Source of the DNA: UBA9410 sp036123635
GTDB lineage: Bacteria; Actinomycetota; Acidimicrobiia; Acidimicrobiales; MedAcidi-G1
Reading direction: 5' to 3'
Assembly (NCBI GenBank): GCA_036123635.1
Contig: JAZADL010000085.1
Location: 1 to 18,928, forward strand
Length of the DNA: 18,928 bases
Position 1 is the first letter of the stretch. Every line of letters starts with the position of its first letter. The position numbers were made by a program, and so were the translations under genes. The notes beneath the pieces are model-generated. The model was not told the origin of the DNA and did no database searches. It worked only from the letters and a program-made list of their open reading frames with translations. Shown here piece after piece: positions 6,339-14,116 of this stretch.

Positions 6339-7610
6339 TCAGCCGGCGGCCCGACTGGACCACCAGTCAGCCAACCGGGTTGCGGCCTCGTCGGGGGCGA
6401 TACGGCCCTCCCTGAGCCGCAGGTCGACTAGCCAGGAGAGGGCTTCACCGACCTCCGGCCCGGCCGAAAGGTCGAGCAGAGCCATGACGGCATCCCCGCC
6501 CAGTGCTGGGCCCAGGTCGTCGAACTCCCCAGCTGACTCAAGCCGCTCTACCACCGCCACCAGGTCACCGGTCTCCACCCCGATCAGGTTGGTGAAGTCC
6601 AGCACCGGGTTCAGGGGCAGTCCTACGGCGACGGCTAGGCGACGGACCTGTTCATCGGACCACGGCCCGTTTGCCGAATCCTCGGCAATCTGGTCTGCAC
6701 CATCTACTAGGGCAGCGATCCGTCTCGCATCTGTTCCGGACAACCGCAGGTCGACGAGGCGTGAAGCCATTCCCCCGGCCGATCGGGCCAGCACGGCCAG
6801 TCGCAGGACCGGGTCGTTCGTCGCCACCGCTACGACTTCCAACGCCTGGTTCCGCACTCCGGCGTCCAGAGCAGCAACTTCGGGGAGTAGGCCATCGAGT
6901 AGGCCGATCTCCTCTAGTAGGTGAATCCCGGTCGACGGGTCCTCCACCTCTAGTAGGCGGAAAAACTCGTCCCGGATCCTCTCCGCCGACACGATGGCCA
7001 TCCGTCCAGTCAGCGACCGGGCAGCCCCAACCAAGCCTTCGGCGGGAACCAGCCCATACCGGGCCACGAACCGGGCGGCTCGCAGCATCCGCAGCGGGTC
7101 GTCGAAGAAGGACTCCTCGGGGGGCAGCGGCGTTCTTAAGATCCCTCGTCCGAGGTCGGCCCGCCCGTCGTATGGATCGTGCAAGCTCCGTTCAGCGACC
7201 TCTACCGCCATGGCGTTGACGGTGAAGTCCCGGCGTGCAAGATCCTCATGGAGATCGGTGGAAAATCGGACCACCGGCTTGCGCGAGTCACCCATGTAGG
7301 CCTCGGCGCGGTGGGTTGTTATCTCCATCGTCAGGTCACCTAGCCGTAGACCTACGGTCCCGAACCGTTCACCCTGAAGCCAGACCGCGTCGGCCACCCC
7401 ATCTACCAATTCCCGGATCCGCTCCGGTGGGGCATCCGTAGTGAGGTCGAGATCCGGAGTTCGATCGACACCCAGGAGGCGGTCCCGTACGACGCCCCCT
7501 ACTAAGTAAAATCGGAATCCGTTGGCCAGAAACCGGTCGGCTACCGGCGACACGGCGTCACACAGATTGTCAAAAATGCCGGCGGGGACTGGGCCTTCCA
7601 GCGCGCTCAC
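6339..7610 (-). CDS. cca: CCA tRNA nucleotidyltransferase with degenerate HD region
   Basis: This 423-residue class II nucleotidyltransferase adds or repairs the 3' CCA of tRNAs. The catalytic head shows LVGGVVRDRLLG (36-47), the metal-binding pair in DLDLTT (D53, D55), the RRDFTVNAM motif (126-134) and DPLRMLRAARFVARYG (171-186), followed by the template-helix region (AERIRDEFFRLL). Actinobacterial relatives are usually about 470-490 residues and carry an HD phosphohydrolase domain with HxxxV and LLHDIGKP-type motifs. Here the equivalent stretch (about 232-270) reads LRLAVLARSAGG without those histidines and aspartates. The start is GTG, overlapping the stop of the upstream deacetylase gene as GTGA. 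Poly(A) polymerase activity is a possible alternative, but context favours the CCA enzyme. Confidence 0.92.
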   Translation of the reverse strand: MSALEGPVPAGIFDNLCDAVSPVADRFLANGFRFYLVGGVVRDRLLGVDRTPDLDLTTDAPPERIRELVDGVADAVWLQGERFGTVGLRLGDLTMEITTHRAEAYMGDSRKPVVRFSTDLHEDLARRDFTVNAMAVEVAERSLHDPYDGRADLGRGILRTPLPPEESFFDDPLRMLRAARFVARYGLVPAEGLVGAARSLTGRMAIVSAERIRDEFFRLLEVEDPSTGIHLLEEIGLLDGLLPEVAALDAGVRNQALEVVAVATNDPVLRLAVLARSAGGMASRLVDLRLSGTDARRIAALVDGADQIAEDSANGPWSDEQVRRLAVAVGLPLNPVLDFTNLIGVETGDLVAVVERLESAGEFDDLGPALGGDAVMALLDLSAGPEVGEALSWLVDLRLREGRIAPDEAATRLADWWSSRAAG

Positions 7611-8614
7611 TGATTTACTCCGTGTCGCAGAACTTGAGCATCTATGACGTCGCGCCCGGGTCCCTCCCCGGTGGACGGCTCAGGACGGTGCCGAATTCCG
7701 AGGGCAGCAGCCACCACGGCCCCTGCCGAGTCAGCTAGCGCACCGAGGTCGTAACCACCCTCCAGGAAGGCAATAAGTCGTCCCCGAGACACCAGGGCGG
7801 CCAGCCGTTCCATCAGGTCGGCATAGTCACCCGACGACAACCCCAAATCAGTCAACGGATCAGCCCGGTGAGCGTCGAACCCCGCCGATACGAGCAGCCA
7901 GTCAGGAGCGAAACGTTCGACGGCCGGCATGATCAGGGCATCTAGGGCGTGCCGGTAGGTGTCGCCGGCGGCACCGGCCGGCAATGGCACGTTGATAGTC
8001 GTTCCCGCACCCTCTCCGGTCCCCACCTCGTCAGCCGCTCCGGTGCCGGGATAGAGAGGCCATTGGTGGCACGAAGCGAACAGCACCCTCCCGTCATCGA
8101 AAAAAGCCTCCTGAGTGCCGTTGCCGTGGTGAGCATCGATATCCACGATGGCTACCCGTTCGCCTGCGTCGGCCAGCGCGGTAGCCGTCACCGCCACGTT
8201 GTTGAGCAGGCAGAAGCCCATGGATCGGGTGGGCGTAGCATGGTGGCCCGGCGGGCGAACGGCACAGAACGCCATGTCGGCCTCTCCCTCTCGGAGGCTA
8301 TCCACGGCCACTAGGCCGGCCCCGGCGGCTAGGCGGGCCGCCGTCCAGGACCCCGGTCCCATGGCTGTATCGGCATCTACCCGGCCTCCTCCCGACCAGG
8401 CCAAACCTGCAAGGGCATCTAGGTGGTCCGCCGGATGGGTCCGCAAGAGGTCTTCTTCGGAGGCCTCCACGGGCTCCCGACGAATTACAGCGTCCCCCAA
8501 CCCCGCCGCATCGAGGCCCTCCCAGACGGCGGTCAACCGAGCCGGCCGTTCCGGGTGGCGGAGACCTGGCTGGTGGTCCAGAAATCGCTCGTCGGTCACC
8601 AAAAGGACGGACAC
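7607..8614 (-). CDS. Histone deacetylase-like (AcuC/acetylpolyamine amidohydrolase class) zinc hydrolase
   Basis: This 335-residue arginase/deacetylase-fold enzyme would remove acetyl groups from lysine, polyamines or similar amides. It opens with HPERPARL (20-27). The His-His pair is in RPPGHHA (H124, H125), followed by GFCLLNNVA. Zinc ligands are in DIDAHHGNGT (D160, H162) and AGFDAHRADP (D247), and the catalytic tyrosine is in EGGYDL (Y288), so the active site is complete. The frame extends upstream to 9112, but that part is a shadow of the divergent GNAT gene. I choose GTG at 8614 because family members begin in this way (VSVLLVTDERFLDH); ATG at 8641 lacks a ribosome binding site. Its stop overlaps the CCA-enzyme start. 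The substrate cannot be told from sequence. Confidence 0.88.
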   Translation of the reverse strand: MSVLLVTDERFLDHQPGLRHPERPARLTAVWEGLDAAGLGDAVIRREPVEASEEDLLRTHPADHLDALAGLAWSGGGRVDADTAMGPGSWTAARLAAGAGLVAVDSLREGEADMAFCAVRPPGHHATPTRSMGFCLLNNVAVTATALADAGERVAIVDIDAHHGNGTQEAFFDDGRVLFASCHQWPLYPGTGAADEVGTGEGAGTTINVPLPAGAAGDTYRHALDALIMPAVERFAPDWLLVSAGFDAHRADPLTDLGLSSGDYADLMERLAALVSRGRLIAFLEGGYDLGALADSAGAVVAAALGIRHRPEPSTGEGPGRDVIDAQVLRHGVNQ

Positions 8615-8698
8615 CCAGCGAGCGTATCCCTCAGACCCCATCGGCTTCGGGGCTACGGCCACCACGACCCCCGGGGCCCGGCGGGAGGCTCGTACCCT
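8615..8698. promoter_or_regulatory. Divergent intergenic region between deacetylase and acetyltransferase genes
   Basis: These 84 bp separate two divergently read genes and must hold, or overlap, any promoters serving them. The only clear element is a GGGAGG ribosome binding site for the plus-strand gene, ten bases before its GTG at 8699. I could not assign -35/-10 boxes with confidence. Confidence 0.4.
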
Positions 8699-9511
8699 GT
8701 GGTCATCGACGTCCGAACACCCACCTCGACCCTGCGCGGAAACCTGTGGCGCCCACGACGCGTCCTTCGGGGCGGTTCCAGCCCCAGGGGTGTGGAACAT
8801 CTGGTGACCGGTCGAGGAACAATCCTGCGGATCAGCCCGTGGCGGGACAAGCCGTCGACGGTACAGGTGGTCGCTGTCGGTGGTCCGGCACCGGACGACC
8901 GAGCCATCAACCAGATGCTGGCCCACCTGGCCGAACGGAACGTGACCACGGTCCTGACCACAGCGCTGGCCAGCCACGACCAGCAACCCTTCGAAGCCGC
9001 TGGCTTCCAGCCCTTCGAAGAATTGGCTCTCCTCCACCGGATCCTGGAGCCGGCTATCCCTCCGGCCCCTGTCCGCTCCGTTCATCGAGTCCGCCGCCTT
9101 GGAGCCAGACACCTGGCCGACGTCCTGGCCGTGGACGGAATGGCATTCACTGGCTCAACTGACATCTGGCGATTCGACGCTTCAGCGTTCACCGAGGCTT
9201 GCGACGCCACCGACGTGAATCGGCGTCGACTGGTGCGACGCTACGGCCGGACGGCCGGTTTCGCCCTGACTGGTCGCACGGCCGAAATCGGGTTTGTCCA
9301 GCGTCTGGCCGTCCATCCGGACCACCAGCGGGTCGGCGTGGGAAGCGCTCTGGTAGCCGACGCCCTGGCCTGGCTGATCCGGCATGGGGTCCGGGAGGTC
9401 TGGGTCAACACCCAGCCCGACAACAGACCGGCCCAGGCCCTCTACGAATGTCACGGCTTCGTTCCCCGGGACGAAGGCCTGGTCGTTCTGCGCTCCACCG
9501 TAGGTCGATGA
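8699..9511 (+). CDS. GNAT family N-acetyltransferase
   Basis: This 270-residue protein would transfer acetyl from acetyl-CoA to an amine. The C-terminal GNAT domain shows the beta4/acetyl-CoA motif (VQRLAVHPDHQRVGVGSALV, about 189-209) and the later NRPAQALYECHGF motif (232-244), as in RimI-like enzymes. The N-terminal half (about 50-118) includes AAGFQPFEELALLHRIL, which resembles the end of a second, degenerate GNAT fold; such two-part GNATs include mycothiol synthase, but I see no basis to assign that role. The open frame extends upstream to 8423 as a shadow of the deacetylase gene. GTG at 8699 has GGGAGG ten bases ahead. Its stop overlaps the DUF6049 start (ATGA). Confidence 0.85.
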   Translation: MVIDVRTPTSTLRGNLWRPRRVLRGGSSPRGVEHLVTGRGTILRISPWRDKPSTVQVVAVGGPAPDDRAINQMLAHLAERNVTTVLTTALASHDQQPFEAAGFQPFEELALLHRILEPAIPPAPVRSVHRVRRLGARHLADVLAVDGMAFTGSTDIWRFDASAFTEACDATDVNRRRLVRRYGRTAGFALTGRTAEIGFVQRLAVHPDHQRVGVGSALVADALAWLIRHGVREVWVNTQPDNRPAQALYECHGFVPRDEGLVVLRSTVGR

Positions 9512-11463
9512 TCCGCCGCCTTCTGACCACCGGAGTGCTGGCCATCACGCTGGTTCTACTCGTTAGCCCAGCGGGAGTCGCCAAGACCAGTTCGGCGAGT
9601 GTCTCGCTGATTGCCCAGTCACCGTGGATCGCCGACGACGGTGACCTGGCACTGGACCTGCGGATCACTGGGGCCGCAGATGAGGCGAAGTTGGTCCTCC
9701 AACTCCACCGTGCCGTCGACCGGCGAAGTCTCCTAGCCCTGTGGGACGGTATGCCGGACTCCCCGTTGGGAAGCCCGGTCGAGATACCCGTGACCGAGGT
9801 GCGCAATTCGGCCGGCGTGGCCTCGCTCGTGCTCCAAGTCGGCACCGAGGGTCGTCTCGAATCCCGCCCGGGCGGCGTCTACCCGCTCTCCGTCACCCTG
9901 GTCGACAACCAGGACCGCCTCCTCGATCGCCTGACCACGCCGCTTGTCCACCTCCCGGTGGTCCCCGAGGGTGAGGCAGCCTCCCACCGACCTCTCCTGG
10001 TCGGCATCAGCCTGACTATCGACGGACCACCGCCCCTCCATCCGGATGGCAGCCTTAGGCTGGACGAGGCCACCATCCGCCAGCTAGACGGTGTGATCCA
10101 GGCCTCCCTTGACCATCCCAGGATTCCGCTGGATGTCCGCCTCCCGCCGGCCACCGTGCTCGGGCTGGCCCAGTCAGATGACCTGGATCATGCCCGGCTG
10201 CTGGCCGACCTGGTACGAGCCAGCGCCGCAGGCCTCCGCCTCCAGTCGGGACCCTTCGTGACCGCCGACCCCGAGGCCTGGAGACGGGCTGGCCGGCCCG
10301 ACGTACACCGAGACCTGGTAGACCATGGTGACCAGGTACTGGCCGATCTCCTGGGTGTAGCACCCGATCGCTCGATCGTCGTGCTCCCCCCTACCGCTGT
10401 ACCTGACACCTTGGATCTCCTGGCCCAACTGGGAGCCGAACGGTTCATCGTGTCGGCTGATCACCTCGACCCTCGCCCGTTGGCAGCCTCGGCTGAGGCA
10501 ACCCTGCCCGCCCGACTGGTGACCGGCAACGGCCCAGCCCATGCCGCTCTGGTGGCCGACCCCAATCTGACCCAACACCTGGTTGATTCTCAGGGTGCCG
10601 CCTCGGCTGCCCAGTACCTAGTGGCCGATCTCGCCCTCCTGGCCTGGTCTGACCCGACGGTCACCCGGACAGCCGTGCTGACCGCCCCGGACGACCAGCC
10701 CGTCGATCCCCTGACCCTGGATCTGGTACTAGGTGTGCTGGAAAAGGCGCCGTTCCTACAGGTCCAACCACTTCCCGACCTGTTCGATGCCGCCCGGGCC
10801 TCGGACGCCGCCGCGGCCATCAACTATGAACTCTGGCCGGATGCCGTTACCCCCATGTCTCGGCGGGCCACGGACCGCAGTCTCGCTGAACGGACCGTCG
10901 CCGCCTACACGGCCATTCTCGGCGGCCCCCATCCCGACGCCGCAGCGCTCAATGACCTCCTGGAGGTCACGGCGGCGGCCGAGTTGGATACCGACCACAT
11001 GACCGCCTATTTGACCTCGGTGTACACATCGGTCAGCGAGGTCCTCCAAGCCTTCACCACCCCGTCCGACCAAAGCGTGCGGCTCACCAGCCGACGAGCT
11101 GAGATTCCATTTACCATCCACAACGACCTGTCGACCAACGCCCGGGTCGTTCTGGTGGTGCAGAGTGACGGTCGGCTGGAGTTCCCCGAGGGGGATGTCC
11201 TGTCCGCCGTCCTCGAACCAGGGGCCAACCGGATCACTATCCCCATCCGAGCCCGGACCTCAGGTGATGCCCGCCTGCAGATCACCGTCCGGTCACCGGA
11301 CGACGCCCAACTGTTGCAGTTGGAGTCAGCACACCTCATGGTTCGGACAACCAGCCTTCCCGGGGCTGGTGTCGTGTTATTCGTTGGCGCCATCACCGTG
11401 CTAGCCATCTGGTGGATCCGGGCGGTGCGGGTACGATCCAACAGACCCGAGGAGGCCTCATGA
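9508..11463 (+). CDS. DUF6049 family secreted/membrane-anchored protein
   Basis: This 651-residue envelope protein begins with a signal sequence (MIRRLLTTGVLAITLVLLVSPAGVA, likely cleaved near residue 25). A long extracytoplasmic part rich in beta-type and alpha/beta segments follows, then one C-terminal transmembrane helix (about 618-637) with a short basic tail (RAVRVRSNRPEEAS) inside. Architecture, length and gene neighbourhood match the actinobacterial DUF6049 family, often found near murJ and the CCA-enzyme gene, whose function is unknown. The open frame starts far upstream inside the GNAT gene; the ATG at 9508 overlapping the GNAT stop gives the signal peptide and is clearly the start. 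It is coupled to degV downstream by another ATGA overlap. A role in wall assembly is inference. Confidence 0.85.
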   Translation: MIRRLLTTGVLAITLVLLVSPAGVAKTSSASVSLIAQSPWIADDGDLALDLRITGAADEAKLVLQLHRAVDRRSLLALWDGMPDSPLGSPVEIPVTEVRNSAGVASLVLQVGTEGRLESRPGGVYPLSVTLVDNQDRLLDRLTTPLVHLPVVPEGEAASHRPLLVGISLTIDGPPPLHPDGSLRLDEATIRQLDGVIQASLDHPRIPLDVRLPPATVLGLAQSDDLDHARLLADLVRASAAGLRLQSGPFVTADPEAWRRAGRPDVHRDLVDHGDQVLADLLGVAPDRSIVVLPPTAVPDTLDLLAQLGAERFIVSADHLDPRPLAASAEATLPARLVTGNGPAHAALVADPNLTQHLVDSQGAASAAQYLVADLALLAWSDPTVTRTAVLTAPDDQPVDPLTLDLVLGVLEKAPFLQVQPLPDLFDAARASDAAAAINYELWPDAVTPMSRRATDRSLAERTVAAYTAILGGPHPDAAALNDLLEVTAAAELDTDHMTAYLTSVYTSVSEVLQAFTTPSDQSVRLTSRRAEIPFTIHNDLSTNARVVLVVQSDGRLEFPEGDVLSAVLEPGANRITIPIRARTSGDARLQITVRSPDDAQLLQLESAHLMVRTTSLPGAGVVLFVGAITVLAIWWIRAVRVRSNRPEEAS

Positions 11464-12296
11464 CCGTCCGCATCGTCACCGACAGTGCCAGCGACTTAAC
11501 CCCGGAGGAGGCTGAGGCCCTTGCCGTCGATGTCGTCCCCCTAAGCATCCGGTTCGGCGAGGAGGTCTTCCTGGACCGGGAGGAGCTTGACGTCGAGCAG
11601 TTCTACCGGCGAATGGCCTCCAGCGAAGACCTCCCACAAACCGCGGCCCCGGCTCCCGGTGCATTCCAGGAGGTCTTCCGCAGGCGCTTCGCTGAAGGGG
11701 CGGACTCCATCGTCTGCATCAACCTGTCCAGTGGCGTCTCGGCCACCATGGAGTCCTCGGGACTGGCTGCCCGCGAGGTTGAAGGTGATGTCCGGGTCGT
11801 CGACAGCCGGTCGGTGACAGCCGGCCTAGGCGTCATGGTGCAAGCCGCCGCCCAGGCAGCGGCAGACGGCGCATCGGCTGACGAGGTGGTAGCCCTGGTC
11901 GAGGGTATGCGAGACCGAACCCGTGTCTTCGGCGCCATCGACACCCTCGAGAACCTGAAGAAGGGCGGGCGGATTGGCAACGCGCAGGCCCTGCTAGGCA
12001 GTGTTTTATCAATTAAGCCCCTGATTGATATCAGCAGCGGTGTGGTCGAAGAGGCCGGTCGCCAACGGACCCGGAAAAAGTCCCTCGGCTGGCTCCGGGA
12101 CAAGGTGGCCGAACACGCAGAGGACATCGAGACCCTCTCGGTAATGCACGCTCAGGCCGAGGACATTGGAGACCTAGTCGACATGTTGACCCCCTTCGTG
12201 GATCCCTCCGCTCTGCGGGTTGGAGTAATCGGACCCGTGGTGGCCAGCCATGGCGGACCCGGGCTAATCGGCCTCTGCTTCACCCTGAAGGGCTGA
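11460..12296 (+). CDS. degV: DegV family fatty-acid-binding protein
   Basis: This 278-residue protein of the DegV/FakB fold binds a fatty acid in a deep pocket. Members can present fatty acids to a FakA kinase for incorporation into phospholipid. Visible family signatures are IVTDSASDLTPEE (residues 5-17), the LPQTAAPAPGAF loop near 58-69, INLSSGVSAT, VDSRSVTAGLG and ENLKKGGRIGNAQALLGSVLSIKPLI, ending with GPGLIGLCF. The ATG at 11460 overlaps the DUF6049 stop and has GAGGAGG close upstream, so the longer frame from 11412 is rejected. No FakA-like kinase gene is in the window, so the lipid-kinase link is only family knowledge. Confidence 0.92.
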   Translation: MTVRIVTDSASDLTPEEAEALAVDVVPLSIRFGEEVFLDREELDVEQFYRRMASSEDLPQTAAPAPGAFQEVFRRRFAEGADSIVCINLSSGVSATMESSGLAAREVEGDVRVVDSRSVTAGLGVMVQAAAQAAADGASADEVVALVEGMRDRTRVFGAIDTLENLKKGGRIGNAQALLGSVLSIKPLIDISSGVVEEAGRQRTRKKSLGWLRDKVAEHAEDIETLSVMHAQAEDIGDLVDMLTPFVDPSALRVGVIGPVVASHGGPGLIGLCFTLKG

Positions 12297-12341
12297 CCCA
12301 GCAGCGGCCACCGCTGGACGACCGTCGGTAGGCTCCGCCCC

Positions 12342-12668
12342 ATGACCACCCCGGTCGATCCCGATACATCCTCAACTGAGAACTCCGAAGAACGCCGCGA
12401 CTGGGCTACCGCCCTCGTGGATCGGGTGGTTGATGCCGTGGAGCGTCTCCGTTCGGCCACTACTCAGCCCGTCATCACGGCCACCCGGGCTCTCGTCTAC
12501 GGAGTCCTTGGAGCGTTATGCCTGATTGGTGCCGTCGTGTTGGCCTCCATTGGGACCTTCCGCTTCTTAGACCTCGTCCTTCCCGGTGAGAGTTGGTCAG
12601 CTCATCTGGTGCTGGGTGGAGCGCTCTGCCTCCTAGGGGCATGGCTCTGGTCTCGACGTACCCCCTGA
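12342..12668 (+). CDS. Small membrane protein, unknown function
   Basis: This 108-residue protein has a charged, Asp/Glu/Arg-rich N-terminal part (about 1-44, probably cytoplasmic and helical) and two hydrophobic helices, about 46-73 and 86-104, ending WLWSRRTP. The layout recalls small two-helix proteins such as the loosely defined phage-holin-superfamily (Actinobacteria) group, but I do not recognise a specific family. Start ATG 12342 has a GGTAGG sequence about nine bases upstream. It lies 45 bp after degV and 35 bp before trxB on the same strand, so it is probably in the same transcript. Confidence 0.7.
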   Translation: MTTPVDPDTSSTENSEERRDWATALVDRVVDAVERLRSATTQPVITATRALVYGVLGALCLIGAVVLASIGTFRFLDLVLPGESWSAHLVLGGALCLLGAWLWSRRTP

Positions 12669-12703
12669 CCTGCAAAGACGCATCGAACGCGCGAGGAGCG
12701 AGC

Positions 12704-13663
12704 GTGCCCCACTACGAAGTCGTCATTATCGGTTCTGGACCAGCCGGCCTGACCGCGGCCATTTACACAGCTCGTGCCGATCTCGCTCCGCTGGTCATCG
12801 AGGGCGAGCCATCATCAACTAGCGACCAGCCGGGTGGCCAATTGATGCTGACCACAGACGTCGAGAACTTCCCCGGCTTCCCCGAAGGAATCACGGGCCC
12901 CCAGCTCATGCTGGACATGCGGGCCCAAGCTGCCCGATTTGGAGCGGAGATCATCACCGAAAAGGTGTCCGGGGTCGACCTATCGACCCGGCCATTCAGG
13001 ATCTGGATCGGTGATCCCGAGACTTCTGAGCCGACCTACACAGCCGACGCTGTGGTGGTGTCCACCGGTGCCCGGTCAGTCATGCTGGGCCTGGAAGCCG
13101 AGCAGCGGCTTATCGGACACGGCCTTTCGACCTGTGCTACGTGCGACGGGTTCTTCTTCCGAGACCAGGAGATCGCCGTGGTGGGTGGCGGCGACTCGGC
13201 CCTTGAGGAGGCTGGCTTCCTGACCCGTTTCGCCAGCAAGGTGACCTTGATCCACCGACGTGACGAGCTCCGGGCGTCCAAGATCATGCAGCGACGGGCC
13301 TTCGACAACCCGAAGATCGAATTCGCCTGGAACACTGTCGTCAACGACATTCTGGGCGATTCCAAGGTCGAGGCACTGGACCTTCGGGACACGATGACGG
13401 GCGAGTCCCGTCGTCTCCCGGTCACCGGTGTGTTCATCGCCATTGGCCACCGTCCCAACACCGACTTGTTCACCGGGCAACTGGATATGGATGAGGCCGG
13501 CTATCTGGTCACGGGTGCTGACCGGTCGACAACCAACGTAGAGGGTGTCTTCGCCTGCGGCGACGTCCAGGATCACACCTATCGCCAGGCCGTGACCGCT
13601 GCCGCCTCCGGGTGCATGGCAGCCCTTGACGCCGAACGGTGGCTCGAGAGCCGCGCCGATTAA
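12704..13663 (+). CDS. trxB: Thioredoxin-disulfide reductase
   Basis: This 319-residue FAD enzyme passes electrons from NADPH to thioredoxin. The FAD-binding GSGPAG is at 10-15. The redox-active disulfide is in CATC (C144, C147), the NADPH site in GGGDSA (161-166) and HRRDELR (194-200), and the second FAD motif in FACGDVQD (283-290). Length and order are normal. The frame is open upstream to 12593 inside the preceding gene; GTG at 12704 has GAGGAG five bases ahead and gives the usual N-terminus (VPHYEVVIIGSG). It is paired with trxA 93 bp downstream. Confidence 0.97.
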   Translation: MPHYEVVIIGSGPAGLTAAIYTARADLAPLVIEGEPSSTSDQPGGQLMLTTDVENFPGFPEGITGPQLMLDMRAQAARFGAEIITEKVSGVDLSTRPFRIWIGDPETSEPTYTADAVVVSTGARSVMLGLEAEQRLIGHGLSTCATCDGFFFRDQEIAVVGGGDSALEEAGFLTRFASKVTLIHRRDELRASKIMQRRAFDNPKIEFAWNTVVNDILGDSKVEALDLRDTMTGESRRLPVTGVFIAIGHRPNTDLFTGQLDMDEAGYLVTGADRSTTNVEGVFACGDVQDHTYRQAVTAAASGCMAALDAERWLESRAD

Positions 13664-13756
13664 CCGATCCGGCCGATAGCCCGGCCCTGCCGAGCCTTCG
13701 GTCCGGCGAACCGATAGAAAACACTCAAAGCCACAGACCCAAGAGAAGAGACTCCT

Positions 13757-14083
13757 ATGGCCGCTGCCATTACAAACCTTTCCGAGGCCACGTTCGACGA
13801 GGAAATCGGATCAGCCGCCGAACCAGTGTTGGTTGACTTCTGGGCCGAGTGGTGTGGCCCGTGCAAGATGATTGCTCCCATCCTGGAGGAAATCGCCTCC
13901 GAGCAGATGGGTTCACTTCGAGTGGCCAAGGTCAACGTGGACGAGGCTCCGGATCTTGCTCGCCGGTTCGAGGTGATGAGCATTCCCACTCTGATCCTGT
14001 TTGACGGTGGCCTCCCGACGAAGCGCCTGGTGGGTGCCAAGGGCAAACCCCAGCTCCTCGAAGAGCTGGCTGGGTACCTCTAG
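13757..14083 (+). CDS. trxA: Thioredoxin
   Basis: This 108-residue dithiol-disulfide carrier reduces cytoplasmic targets using electrons from TrxB. The active site WCGPCK is at 32-37, preceded by VDFWAEW, and the cis-proline is in SIPT (P77); LVGAKGK matches the GxxxK region near the C-terminus. Length is normal. Start ATG 13757 is preceded by the purine-rich AGAAGAGA. The 93-bp gap from trxB contains a weak hairpin around 13690-13705 but no clear terminator, so cotranscription with trxB is possible. Confidence 0.97.
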   Translation: MAAAITNLSEATFDEEIGSAAEPVLVDFWAEWCGPCKMIAPILEEIASEQMGSLRVAKVNVDEAPDLARRFEVMSIPTLILFDGGLPTKRLVGAKGKPQLLEELAGYL

Positions 14084-14116
14084 ACCGGCTCTCTGGCTGG
14101 CCCGGTCGTCTGGCCG

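Noticed and set aside
8615..9112. N-terminal 166-codon extension of the deacetylase frame
   Set aside because: It runs antisense through the GNAT gene, has no family similarity, and the true start fits GTG at 8614.
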